Assembly: GCF_018279705.1 (NCBI RefSeq)
Contig: NZ_CP036498.1
Location: 1,877,001-1,941,000, forward strand
DNA from: Tardiphaga alba
Lineage (GTDB): Bacteria; Pseudomonadota; Alphaproteobacteria; Rhizobiales; Xanthobacteraceae
Direction of reading: 5' to 3'
Length of the DNA stretch: 64,000 bases
The position numbers were made by a program, and so were the translations under genes. A model generated the notes under the pieces. That model saw only the letters and a program-made list of their open reading frames with translations, ran no database searches and had not been told where the DNA came from. Shown one piece after another: positions 15,620 to 24,448 of this stretch; positions within the stretch are counted from its first letter, which is position 1, and each line of letters starts with the position of its first letter.

Positions 15620-17532
15620 TTACTGGCTGAACCCGGCGCTGAAATAGTCGCGCTCGAAGTCGGAATGCGTCATCACGCAATCGCGCCCGCGCCGCTTGGC
15701 CTCATAGAGCGCAATGTCGGCCTCGCCGAGCAGGACGGCCTCGTTCGGCGTTTGGGCATGCCGGTTGGCGACGCCGACGCTGATCGACAGATAGCCGCGT
15801 GGTGCGGCGGGATTGGAAATCTCCAGCGCGCGTACCCTCAAACGCACAGCATCGGCAACGCGTAGCGCGTCTGCTTCGGACACGTCCGGCAGGATGATGG
15901 CGAATTCCTCGCCACCATAGCGGGCAGACAAAGCGGACGTGTTGATCGTGGCGTCGGCCAGGACCGTGGCGACCCGCTTCAGGCAGTCGTCGCCGGCCTG
16001 GTGGCCCATATTGTCATTGTAGCCCTTGAAATGATCGATATCGATCAGCAGCACCGCAAGCTTGTCGTTCTGCGCAAAGCTGCGGGTCAGAAAGCTGTCG
16101 AGCGTGCGACGGTTGGCGAGACCTGTGAGGCCGTCGGTGGTCGCGAGTTCGGCGAGGCGCGCATTCAGTGCGGTGAGCTCGTCCTGCATCAGCTTGCGTT
16201 GGGTAACGTCGCGGAGCACGCCCACGATTTCGATCTTGTCGTCGGCATCTTCCGCCCGTTCGGCAAGCTTGAAATTGATCTCGACCCACGCGACCGATTC
16301 GTCGTCACGATAGGTTCTGAACACGACATTCTGAGTTGTGACCCTATCGATCAGGCGCGCGCTGGCGGCGCGGACGGCGGCGAGGTCGTCGGGATGCACG
16401 AGGTCGAGGCAGGACCGGCCGAGAAGCGCCTTCGGGTCCAATCCGAGGACGAATTCGACCGAATGCGAGACATAGAGGAAGTTGCCTGCGCGATCGAGCA
16501 GGATGACGACGTCAGCGATATTGTCGGCAAGCAGCCGATAGCGCGACTCGCGCTCACGCAGCGCATTCTCCATGTTCATCCGGAAGCGGAACTGGGTCGA
16601 GAGCAGGGCCGCCAGCAGAATGACGCTGCAGAGCAGGACCGCGGCGACGGCGATGTCCGATTGAAGATTGCCGCGCCAGTCGGCGAGCACCTTTTCTTCG
16701 GGCACGGCGACAGTGACGATCACCGGATAGTCCGCGCTTTGCTCGTAGCCGAAATACTTCGTCACCCCGTCGAATGGCGATGCGACCCGGTAGAATCCGT
16801 TACGTGCTTCCTTGATCTTGCTGCGAAAGAGCTGGGTGTCGGACAGGTCCTTGCCGACGTTCTGGGATGGCGAATGCGCCAGCACGATGCCGTCATTGCG
16901 CAGCAGGCTGATGCCGGATTGCTCGCCGAGGTCGAAGCTCTTGAAGAAGTTGTTGAAGTAGTCGCTGCCGATGGCGGCGACCAGCACGCCGTTGAAGCTA
17001 CCATCCTGATTGCTGATCCGCCTGGAGAGCAGGATCGTCATCTGTCCCGTCAGGCGCGACTGCAGCGGCGTGTTCACGCGCAGCGACGGGTCATCGTGTT
17101 CGCGGTGATAGGTGAAGTAGGGACGATCATAGTTGTTGTGGCGGGATTGTCGGGAAGCGACGAGTAGCGCCATTCGCCAGTCGCATCGAGCACGCCGAAT
17201 TCGCGGATTTGCGGCAATGATTTTGCGGTGTTGGCGAGAAACTGGTTGAAACGGTCGGCGCGCGGGTTCTGGTATTTGAGCAGGTCGACCATGCCACTCA
17301 TGGCGACGTCCGCGGCTTGAAACGTATGCGATGCATGCTCCTGCAGCGAATGCGCGAGGTTGCGGATATCGACCTCGCTTTGCAGCAGCGCACTCCGTCG
17401 TGCATCGACAGCCTTCCAGAGCACAAGGCCAAGCACGCACGCGCTCATCGCCAGCACGAACACCGTGACGATGACGCCCGGTGCCGAGAGCCGGCTTGGA
17501 TAGCTTGTGCTCGTGTTGGTCGGTGTGGCCAT
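15620..17532 (-). pseudogene. diguanylate cyclase with dCache-PAS-GGDEF, single frameshift
   Basis: Two minus-strand frames join into one protein. Frame one (from ATG at 17532) gives a membrane anchor (APGVIVTVFVLAMSACVLGLVLW) and the start of a dCache sensor up to GEWRYSSLPDNP. The other frame resumes with RHNNYDRPYFTYH and continues through the sensor, a second membrane segment, a PAS domain, and a GGDEF domain with YGGEEF; it ends at 15620. Restoring one C in the CCC run (plus 17143-17145) makes a continuous protein of about 637 residues. An intact gene would make c-di-GMP in response to a periplasmic ligand. No RxxD inhibitory site is seen before YGGEEF. Sequencing error or a true mutation are both possible. 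Confidence 0.85.
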
Positions 17533-17835
17533 GCTTGCCGTGTCTGCGATGCGATCGGGCCATCAGCATGGTCCCGTCTTGCTTGCACGATAGCTAAGAA
17601 CAGGCAGTCTAGGCGTGACACTCTCTCATGTGGTTACCGCGGCCGGAAGTGTTGAAACAAATACCTGCAATCTCGCAGATCATTGCTTCACCATGCCGTT
17701 TTGCGGAATTCCGCGGTGTGGCTTGACGAAATTGGCCAATTCGCCACGGCGCTGGCCAAGGTGCGGCAGGGTCATGTGGAAATATCTACCGCCAGCAGCC
17801 TTGACGGACGCCGGGGCTCGGGCAATCTGTCAATC
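17533..17835. other. intergenic, divergent promoter region
   Basis: This 303-base gap between the minus-strand diguanylate cyclase and the plus-strand VWA gene has no convincing gene. An in-frame upstream extension of the VWA gene to 17683 lacks conserved-looking sequence. A short palindrome TTGGCCAA lies near 17733. No clear terminator or promoter consensus could be assigned. Confidence 0.5.
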
Positions 17836-19017
17836 ATGTTCCTGCAATTTTTCACTTCGCTGCGCGATGCGCAGGTTCCGGTCACGCTGCGTGAGTATCT
17901 CACGCTGATGGAAGCGCTCGACGCCAATCTGGCGGATCAGTCGGTCGAGAATTTCTATTATCTCTCCCGCGCCGCTTTGGTGAAGGACGAGCGCAACCTC
18001 GACAAGTTCGACCGGGTGTTCGGCTCGACCTTCAAGGGCCTCGAGAATCTGCTCGACGCCATGGAGAAGGCGGAGATTCCGGAAGAGTGGCTGCGCAAGC
18101 TCGCCGAGAAATATCTCACCGACGAAGAGAAGAAGCAGATCGAGGCCATGGGCTGGGACAAGCTCATGGAGACGCTGAAGAAGCGCCTCGAAGAGCAGAA
18201 GGAGCGCCATCAGGGCGGCAGCAAGTGGATCGGCACCGCCGGCACCTCGCCCTTCGGCGCCCAGGGCTACAATCCCGAAGGCATCCGCATCGGCCAGGAA
18301 AAGAGCCGCAACCAGCGCGCCGTGAAGGTCTGGGACAAGCGCGAGTTCAAGGATCTCGACGGCAATGTCGAGCTCGGCATCCGCAACATCAAGGTGGCGC
18401 TGCGCCGGCTGCGCAAATTTGCGCGCACGGGATCGGCCGATGAACTCGATCTCGACACCACGATTCGCGAGACCGCCAATCACGGTTATCTCGACGTCCA
18501 TATGCGGCCGGAGCGGCGCAATGCGGTGAAGGTGCTGGTTTTCTTCGATATCGGCGGCTCCATGGATTCGCATATCGAACAGGTTGAGGAGCTGTTCTCG
18601 GCCGCCAAGAGCGAGTTCAAGCACATGGAGTATTTCTACTTCCACAACTGTCTCTATGAAGGCGTGTGGAAGCAGAACAAGCGCCGCTTCACCGATCGCA
18701 CGCCGACCTGGGACGTGCTGCATAAATACGCGCATGACTACAAGGTGGTGTTCGTCGGCGATGCCTCCATGTCACCCTATGAGATCATGGTGCCCGGCGG
18801 GTCCGTCGAGCATGTGAATGAAGAGGCCGGTTCAGTGTGGCTGGAGCGCGTGACGCAGACCTATCCGAACACGGTATGGCTTAACCCGGTGGCGCAGCGG
18901 CACTGGGATTACTCGGAATCGACGACGATCATTCGTCGTCTGTTGTCCGAGCGGATGTATCCGCTGACCATCGAAGGCCTGGAAGGAGCGATGAAGGAAT
19001 TGGTGAGGAAAGCATGA
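17836..19017 (+). CDS. VWA domain-containing (CoxE-like) protein, MoxR partner
   Basis: The 393-residue protein has an N-terminal helical region (FTSLRDAQVPVTLREYLTLMEAL) and a C-terminal VWA domain with metal-site motif VLVFFDIGGSMDSHI near residues 235-249 and VVFVGDASMSP. The canonical DxSxS is DIGGS here. Such proteins pair with MoxR ATPases; the matching MoxR lies at 14297-15139. The start MFLQFFTSL is the usual family start. It overlaps the following rhodanese gene by 4 bases (ATGA), which indicates translational coupling. Confidence 0.9.
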   Translation: MFLQFFTSLRDAQVPVTLREYLTLMEALDANLADQSVENFYYLSRAALVKDERNLDKFDRVFGSTFKGLENLLDAMEKAEIPEEWLRKLAEKYLTDEEKKQIEAMGWDKLMETLKKRLEEQKERHQGGSKWIGTAGTSPFGAQGYNPEGIRIGQEKSRNQRAVKVWDKREFKDLDGNVELGIRNIKVALRRLRKFARTGSADELDLDTTIRETANHGYLDVHMRPERRNAVKVLVFFDIGGSMDSHIEQVEELFSAAKSEFKHMEYFYFHNCLYEGVWKQNKRRFTDRTPTWDVLHKYAHDYKVVFVGDASMSPYEIMVPGGSVEHVNEEAGSVWLERVTQTYPNTVWLNPVAQRHWDYSESTTIIRRLLSERMYPLTIEGLEGAMKELVRKA

Positions 19018-19424
19018 CCCAGACGATCACCCGCGGCTACAAGGCGCTGCTCGATGAAGCCAATGCGCAGATCGAGACCATGAGCGTCGAGGATGTCATC
19101 AAGGCGGCGCAAAGCCCCGATGTCGTCATCGTCGATATCCGCGATCCCCGCGAGATCGAACGCGAAGGCAAGATCCCGGGCTCGTTCTCCTGCACCCGCG
19201 GCATGCTGGAATTCTGGATCGATCCGGAGAGCCCCTATGGCAAGCCGATCTTCCAGGAAGACAAGAAATTCATCTTCCATTGCGCCTCAGGCTGGCGCTC
19301 GGCACTGGCGGCGAAGACCGCGGCCGATATGGGCCTGAAGCCGGTCGCGCATCTCGGCGGCGGATTTACGGCCTGGCGCAATGCCGGCGGCACGGTGGAG
19401 AAGGTCGAGCCGAAGGCGAAGTAA
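19014..19424 (+). CDS. rhodanese-like domain protein
   Basis: A single-domain rhodanese of 136 residues: VIVDIRDPREIEREGKIPGS, then the active-site loop HCASGWRSALAA with catalytic Cys90, then HLGGGFTAWRNAGG. It would transfer sulfane sulfur in the cytoplasm. The start overlaps the VWA stop by 4 bases, so the two are one transcript. A dispersed repeat follows, then a two-domain sulfurtransferase gene. Confidence 0.9.
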   Translation: MTQTITRGYKALLDEANAQIETMSVEDVIKAAQSPDVVIVDIRDPREIEREGKIPGSFSCTRGMLEFWIDPESPYGKPIFQEDKKFIFHCASGWRSALAAKTAADMGLKPVAHLGGGFTAWRNAGGTVEKVEPKAK

Positions 19425-19425
19425 C

Positions 19426-19509
19426 CGTCATTGCGAGGAGCGTAGCGACGAAGCAATCCAGTCTTTCTTCACCCGTTTTCTGGATTGCTTCGCTTCGCTC
19501 GCAATGACG
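19426..19509. repeat. dispersed palindrome (CGTCATTGCGAG family), copy 2
   Basis: The left arm CGTCATTGCGAGGAGCGTAG with GACGAAGCAATCCAG pairs with CTGGATTGCTTCG...GCTCGCAATGACG at the right. It is a cleaner copy of the element at 11548-11662 and lies between the rhodanese and sulfurtransferase genes. Confidence 0.85.
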
Positions 19510-19525
19510 TCAGAGAGGATATGCA

Positions 19526-20380
19526 ATGACCACCACTGATCCGCTCGTCTCCACCGAATGGCTGGCCGCGCATCTCGGCGATCCCAAGGTCAAGGTCGTC
19601 GATGCATCCTTCAAGATGCCCGGCGTGCTGCCGCTGCCGATCGACGACTATCTCGCTGCGCATATTCCCGGCGCCGTGTTCTTCGATGTCGATGCGGTGT
19701 CGGATCATGGATCGGACTTGCCGCATATGTATCCGAGCGAAGAGCAGTTCGCGCGCGATATCGGCGGGCTCGGCATCTCGTCCGATGACACGGTCGTTCT
19801 CTATGACGCCGGTGGCTGGGTCGCCGCGCCGCGCGCGTGGTGGATGTTTCTGTCCTTCGGCCACACCAATGTCAGGATCCTCGACGGTGGTTTGAAGAAG
19901 TGGCGTGCCGAAGGTCGCCCTGTCGATGCCGGCAAGGTGACGCCGCAGCCGGGCAAGTTCAGCGCAAAATTTGATCCATCCTATGTGCGCAGCAAAGCGC
20001 AGCTCGTGGCCAATCTCGATAGTCGCACTGAACAGACCATCGATGCGCGTGCCGCCAATCGCTTCGAGGGAAGTGTCGCCGAGCCGCGGCCGGGCCTGCG
20101 CTCCGGCCACATCCCGGGTAGCCGCAACCTGCCTTACAACGAGCTGATCGATGCGGCGACCGGCACCATGAAGCCGCTCGACGCCTTGCGGGCGGCGTTC
20201 GACAAAGCCGGTCTCGATATCGCAAAGCCGGTGGTGACCACCTGCGGCTCCGGCGTGTCCGCCGCCGTGCTGACACTGGCGCTCTATCGCCTCGGCGTCC
20301 GCGGCTCCGCGCTCTATGACGGCTCGTGGTCGGAATGGGGCATGCAGAACGGCCCGCCGGTCGCGACCGGGGCCGCGTAA
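19526..20380 (+). CDS. sseA: 3-mercaptopyruvate sulfurtransferase
   Basis: The 284-residue protein has tandem rhodanese domains and the active-site loop TTCGSGVSAA with catalytic Cys240; the CGSGV form is typical of 3-mercaptopyruvate sulfurtransferase rather than thiosulfate-specific rhodanese. It would transfer sulfur from 3-mercaptopyruvate to thiol acceptors or cyanide. AGAGAGGA lies 8 bases before the ATG. It follows the one-domain rhodanese gene, separated by a palindromic repeat that may uncouple the transcripts. Confidence 0.9.
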   Translation: MTTTDPLVSTEWLAAHLGDPKVKVVDASFKMPGVLPLPIDDYLAAHIPGAVFFDVDAVSDHGSDLPHMYPSEEQFARDIGGLGISSDDTVVLYDAGGWVAAPRAWWMFLSFGHTNVRILDGGLKKWRAEGRPVDAGKVTPQPGKFSAKFDPSYVRSKAQLVANLDSRTEQTIDARAANRFEGSVAEPRPGLRSGHIPGSRNLPYNELIDAATGTMKPLDALRAAFDKAGLDIAKPVVTTCGSGVSAAVLTLALYRLGVRGSALYDGSWSEWGMQNGPPVATGAA

Positions 20381-20391
20381 CGGCGCAAGAC

Positions 20392-21189
20392 TTAACGAAG
20401 CTGCGACAGCCCGAACGGATCATTGGGCTGCGCAGCGGCGGTGACAGGAGCTGCGCGCTGGGCGACCGGGCGGCGTTTCACGGCCGGCTTCTTCACCACC
20501 TTCTTCTGAACCGGCTTCGCCTTCGGCGTTTCTGCGGTCGGTCGTGCATTTGGCAGTGGCACCGGTTCGGTATCGATCGGCGGACCGCCGAGTACGGCGA
20601 CCTTGCTGGATGACAGTTTGGCGTCTTCTGCCGTGAGCGTCGCGTTCGGCATGTCCATGATCGTCGCTGTCGATGGCAGCGAGATGCTGGCCGTCGTCTC
20701 CGGTTCGGACGCAGGCGGCGTTTGCGGTGCGACTTCGGCGGGCAGGGGTGTCTCGACCGGCGCAGCTGCAACGACAGCATCGGCCTCGCTCGGCCTCGCC
20801 ACGGCGACTTCGACGGCTGCCGGCTTTTCCGGCTCTGCGGCCGGCGGCTGAGCTGCCGTCACCTCGGGCTCTGGCACGGGAGCCACTGCGGTTGCCACCC
20901 GCTCTGGTGCGGGCGTGGGTTCTTTGACCTCGGTCACCGGTACGGCGGTTTGTTCGGGCGCGGCTGGCGCGGTCACCTCCGGCAGGCGTGGCTCGACCCG
21001 CAGCATCGCCAGCGTGGGTGTCGGCTCCGGCTGACGGCTGAAGACCGTGGCCGGCGGCGGGCGCCGGTTCGGCAGGCTGGCAAATTCCTCATGGGCGCTG
21101 CGCAGCAGTGCGGCGGCACCCATGCCGAACACGACCAGGGAGACCGCGAGAATGACGGCGGCGCACAGGAAACGAATGCCGGGAAGCAT
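20392..21189 (-). CDS. Pro/Ala-rich single-pass membrane protein, unknown
   Basis: A 265-residue protein with one N-terminal membrane segment (FLCAAVILAVSLVVFGMGAAALL, about residues 7-29) followed by a long, low-complexity Pro/Ala/Glu/Val-rich region and a basic C-terminus (KPVQKKVVKKPAVKRRPVAQR). The start MLPGIRF is preferred because it places the segment at the N-terminus; an in-frame extension to 21300 is possible. No family is recognised. It converges on the sulfurtransferase gene 11 bases away. Confidence 0.7.
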   Translation of the reverse strand: MLPGIRFLCAAVILAVSLVVFGMGAAALLRSAHEEFASLPNRRPPPATVFSRQPEPTPTLAMLRVEPRLPEVTAPAAPEQTAVPVTEVKEPTPAPERVATAVAPVPEPEVTAAQPPAAEPEKPAAVEVAVARPSEADAVVAAAPVETPLPAEVAPQTPPASEPETTASISLPSTATIMDMPNATLTAEDAKLSSSKVAVLGGPPIDTEPVPLPNARPTAETPKAKPVQKKVVKKPAVKRRPVAQRAAPVTAAAQPNDPFGLSQLR

Positions 21190-21547
21190 GACAGCTGTTC
21201 CGCCTTCGGCAGGCTGCGAAGGCTCTCGAACCAGGGGAACGCGGTGGGCACACATCAGGAGGCCCGTGTCGCACCAGCGCGAATCAGGCCGTTCCGACAA
21301 TACCGCAGCCGCCCGCGAACCGTTTGTTAAAAGATGCGCGGCAGAAACGACGGTGTTGTGCTGGGTAACGATGCCGCATGAAGTGCGGCAAGTTGGTCAC
21401 TCTGGCGCAAGATCACGTGTTACAAGCGCGAATGTGACCAAAATGCGGGGCTTTTTCCCGGATTTGTCTTGAATGCGCCGTGATCCTGCGCGATCTCAAT
21501 CGTCAATCTTTCAATCCGATATTGTGCTCGAATCTTCGACAAGGGCA

Positions 21548-22869
21548 ATGATGATCAAGCGTTTTCTGACGACGTTCGCGACTGTGGCTCTCAGCAGCGC
21601 CGCCGGGCTTTCGCTCGCGGCTGCGCAGGGCTATCCGGCAGCTTCGAACAGCGGCTACTCGATCCCCGCCGAACCCGGCTATCAGCCAGGCGGCTATCCG
21701 GCCAATGCCCGTGGCAACGCCATGGATGCGATGCCTGATTTCGACTCGCTGGACGAGGATGACACCCCGTCGCGCAATGGCCGTCCGCAGGGTGGCCTGT
21801 CGGCGCCCGGCTATGCCACCAATCAGGGCCCGGTGATGTCGCCGGATGATCCGCGTTATGGCCGCCCGGCCCAGGCTCCGCGGACTGCCTACAATCCCGA
21901 TCTTCCGCCACCGTCGCCGCTGGCTCCGCCGGCTGGCACCGGCGCCCCGCAATATTCCGATCGCGCGCCGCAGGGCCCGTGATGTCGCCCGATGATCCGC
22001 GCTACGGCCGCCCGATGGCGCAGCCGCCGGCGACCTATTCCTCTCAAGGCCCTGCCGAGGTCTATCGTGGTCCGGCCGACAATGGTATGCGTCCGCCGGA
22101 GGCCGTTGGTGGTCAGGGTGGCTATGCCAATCAGGGTTACGGCGCGCCGCAGGGCGCTCCGGTGACCGGTTCGGTTCAGCCGCAAGGTGGCCAGAACATG
22201 GGCGCCAATGGCCGCTCGGTGATGGTGGCGTCGCTGCCGCCGGAAGAGCAGCCCGACGCCGGCCCGGTCCAGTTGCCGCCAAACCTGCGCAAGCAGGAAG
22301 TGAACTTTGTGACCAAGGAGCCGGCAGGCACCATCATCGTCGATACGCCGAACTACCATCTGTATTACGTGCTCGGTAACAACCGCGCCATGCGTTACGG
22401 CGTGCGCGTGGGCCGCGACGGCTTCACATGGAATGGTGTGCAGAAGATCAGCCGCAAGGCCGAGTGGCCGGATTGGCATCCGCCGGCGGAAATGATCGAG
22501 CGCCAGCCTTATCTGCCGCGCTTCATGGCCGGCGGCGAAGGCAATCCGATGGGCGCCCGCGCCATGTATCTCGGCTCCACCGTGTACCGCATCCATGGCA
22601 CCAACCAGCCATCCACCATCGGCAAGTCGGTGTCGTCGGGCTGCATCGGCATGCTGAATGACGACGTCGCCGATCTGTTCGAGCGCGCCAAGGTCGGCAC
22701 CCGCGTCGTGGTATGGCCGGGCAAGGCCCCGGCGACCACCGCATCGGCTGCGCCGGTTCCGGGTCCGAGCGCTAACGCAGCCCCGATGCCCAGCGCCAAT
22801 GTCGCGCCCCTGCCGGGAACGCAGCCGTCCTCGATCCAGCCGCTGCCGGCTCCGGTCACGGTGCGCTGA
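21548..22869 (+). pseudogene. L,D-transpeptidase (YkuD) with single frameshift
   Basis: The first frame (from ATG 21548) gives a signal peptide (FLTTFATVALSSAAGLSLAAAQG) and a Pro/Gly/Tyr-rich region ending QGP-stop. The second frame (21979-22869, which alone could be read as a 296-residue protein) carries the YkuD domain: FVTKEPAGTIIVDT, then HGTNQPSTIGKSVSSGC with catalytic Cys. The repeated unit NQGPVMSPDDPRYGRP occurs at 21825 and again at the break; the second DNA copy lacks one G of CCCGGTG, so one base restores a protein of about 440 residues. An intact enzyme would cross-link peptidoglycan or attach lipoproteins. The residue after Cys-Ile is Gly where the family usually has Arg. Confidence 0.8.
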
Positions 22870-22890
22870 TTTAGGTACGCATGTTCAAAC

Positions 22891-22926
22891 AAAACGGGCG
22901 CAGTGTGAAAGCACTGCGCCCGTTTT
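22891..22926. terminator. bidirectional terminator
   Basis: AAAACGGGCGCAGTG and CACTGCGCCCGTTTT form a perfect 15-bp stem with a 6-base loop, with A/T tails built into the stem on both sides. It lies between the converging L,D-transpeptidase and hydroxyacid dehydrogenase genes and would end both. Confidence 0.85.
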
Positions 22927-22945
22927 GCGTTGTGGGATTGGTCGT

Positions 22946-23905
22946 TCAGTTCAGCGGACGCACCGGCTCGCCTTTCAGGAAGCCAGTGATGCCCTCGATC
23001 ATCTCGGCATAGATGCGCTTGTAGTTTTCCGCCGTGACATAGCCGAGATGCGGCGTGATCACGACATTGTCGAGCTTGCGTAGCGGGCTGTCGGTCGGTA
23101 GCGGCTCATGCGAATAAGTGTCGATGCCGGCGCCGGCGATCTTCTTTGCCTGAAGGGTTTCGAGCAGCGCTGTTTCATCCACGATCGGACCGCGCGCCGT
23201 GTTGATCAGATAAGCCGTCGGTTTCATGCGGGCGAGATCCTCGCGCCCCACCAGGCCGCGCGAGCGATCGCTCAGCACGACGTGAATGGTGATGACGTCG
23301 GACTTCGCGAACAGCTCGTCCTTCGCGGCATAACTGACGCCAGCCTTTGTGCAGGCTTCCGGCGTGAGATTGGTGCTCCATGCCAGTACCTTCATGCCCA
23401 GCGCCTGCGCGATCTTCGCGACCTTGGTGCCGAGCTTGCCGAGCCCGATGATGCCCAGCGTCTTGCCCTCGACATCCTCGCCGAGGGTCACCTGCCACGG
23501 CTCGCCGGCCTTCATGCGCGCATGTTCGAAGCCGATCTTGCGGGTCAGTTCCAGCATCAGGCCGATGGTGAGCCCCGCTGTCGGATTGCCGACCATTGCC
23601 GTGCCGCACACCGTGACACCATGCGCCTTGGCCGCTTCGAGATCGATCGCGGCATTGCGCATGCCCGACGTGATCAGGAGCTTCAGCTTCGGCAATGCCT
23701 CCAGCATGTCTCGGGGGAACGGTGTTCGCTCGCGCATGGCGCAAACGATTTCGAAATCCTTGAGCGCGGCGACGGCCTCGTCACGTGAGATGAACGGCTT
23801 GTCGAAAACAGTGACATCAATGCGATCCTCAAGCACGGACCAGTCGGCCAGCTTGAGGGCGACATTCTGGTAGTCGTCGAGGATTGCACAGCGCAGCCGC
23901 GTCAT
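22946..23905 (-). CDS. D-2-hydroxyacid dehydrogenase family protein
   Basis: The 319-residue NAD(P)-dependent oxidoreductase has the Rossmann motif GIIGLGKLGTKVAKIAQALG near residues 150-169, the catalytic arginine in LINTARGPIVDE, a glutamate and the catalytic histidine in VVITPHLGYVT. It would reduce a 2-keto acid to the D-hydroxy acid or act in reverse in the cytoplasm. The length is typical. The subfamily resembles uncharacterised SerA-like enzymes of soil bacteria; the substrate is unknown. Confidence 0.92.
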   Translation of the reverse strand: MTRLRCAILDDYQNVALKLADWSVLEDRIDVTVFDKPFISRDEAVAALKDFEIVCAMRERTPFPRDMLEALPKLKLLITSGMRNAAIDLEAAKAHGVTVCGTAMVGNPTAGLTIGLMLELTRKIGFEHARMKAGEPWQVTLGEDVEGKTLGIIGLGKLGTKVAKIAQALGMKVLAWSTNLTPEACTKAGVSYAAKDELFAKSDVITIHVVLSDRSRGLVGREDLARMKPTAYLINTARGPIVDETALLETLQAKKIAGAGIDTYSHEPLPTDSPLRKLDNVVITPHLGYVTAENYKRIYAEMIEGITGFLKGEPVRPLN

Positions 23906-24019
23906 GAGGTCGATCCATCCGGTCAGGTGACAGCAGGCAGGTGCCGTCAGGGGATGGAGACATCGCGCGACGCGCGGGAGCGTGCAAGCGCCGCGGGCCG
24001 CAATTCCGGGGCGATCAGC

Positions 24020-24217
24020 TTAATGTGAGGTAGGTGCCGTTTCCTTGGCGCGGCAGGCCGGACCGGGACCGCGCATATAATGCTGTTCCGGATGGTAAGG
24101 ATTGAACGCGGCGACGAAGAAGGTCTGCCAGAACTGGCGAATCTCGCGCAGCAATCCGGGCTGCGCCGAGGATGCCTCGGTGCGCGCGTTGGAAGGTGCT
24201 GATGCCATAGTCGCCAT
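24020..24217 (-). CDS. small hypothetical protein
   Basis: A 65-residue reading frame beginning MATMASAPSNARTE, with a Trp/Phe-rich central segment REIRQFWQTFFVAAFNPYHPEQHYMRGPGPAC. No domain is recognised. It is upstream of and divergent from ettA. Codon use looks like its neighbours, but the start and even the reality of the gene are uncertain; an in-frame extension to 24283 exists. Confidence 0.45.
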   Translation of the reverse strand: MATMASAPSNARTEASSAQPGLLREIRQFWQTFFVAAFNPYHPEQHYMRGPGPACRAKETAPTSH

Positions 24218-24448
24218 GACGGGCTCCGCCTGTCTGCCCGCGGCTCCGGCCGCGGCGGGCGTGAGGAATCGCCCTGTCAGCACAGTGGTCGCCAGTTATT
24301 AAAAACCGGTTCGAATTGTCATGATCCGGAATCCTCCGGACGCTAGCGTTACCAATTGCTTAAGACCCCCCGTTGCCCTTTGGGGGCATGGCCGCTACAT
24401 CGGTGGCAACCCGATTTTCAAGCTCACGCTCCGGATTCAAGGATCACG

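Noticed and set aside
17683..17835. Upstream in-frame extension of the VWA protein
   Set aside because: The family starts at MFLQFF-like sequence; the extension shows no conserved features.
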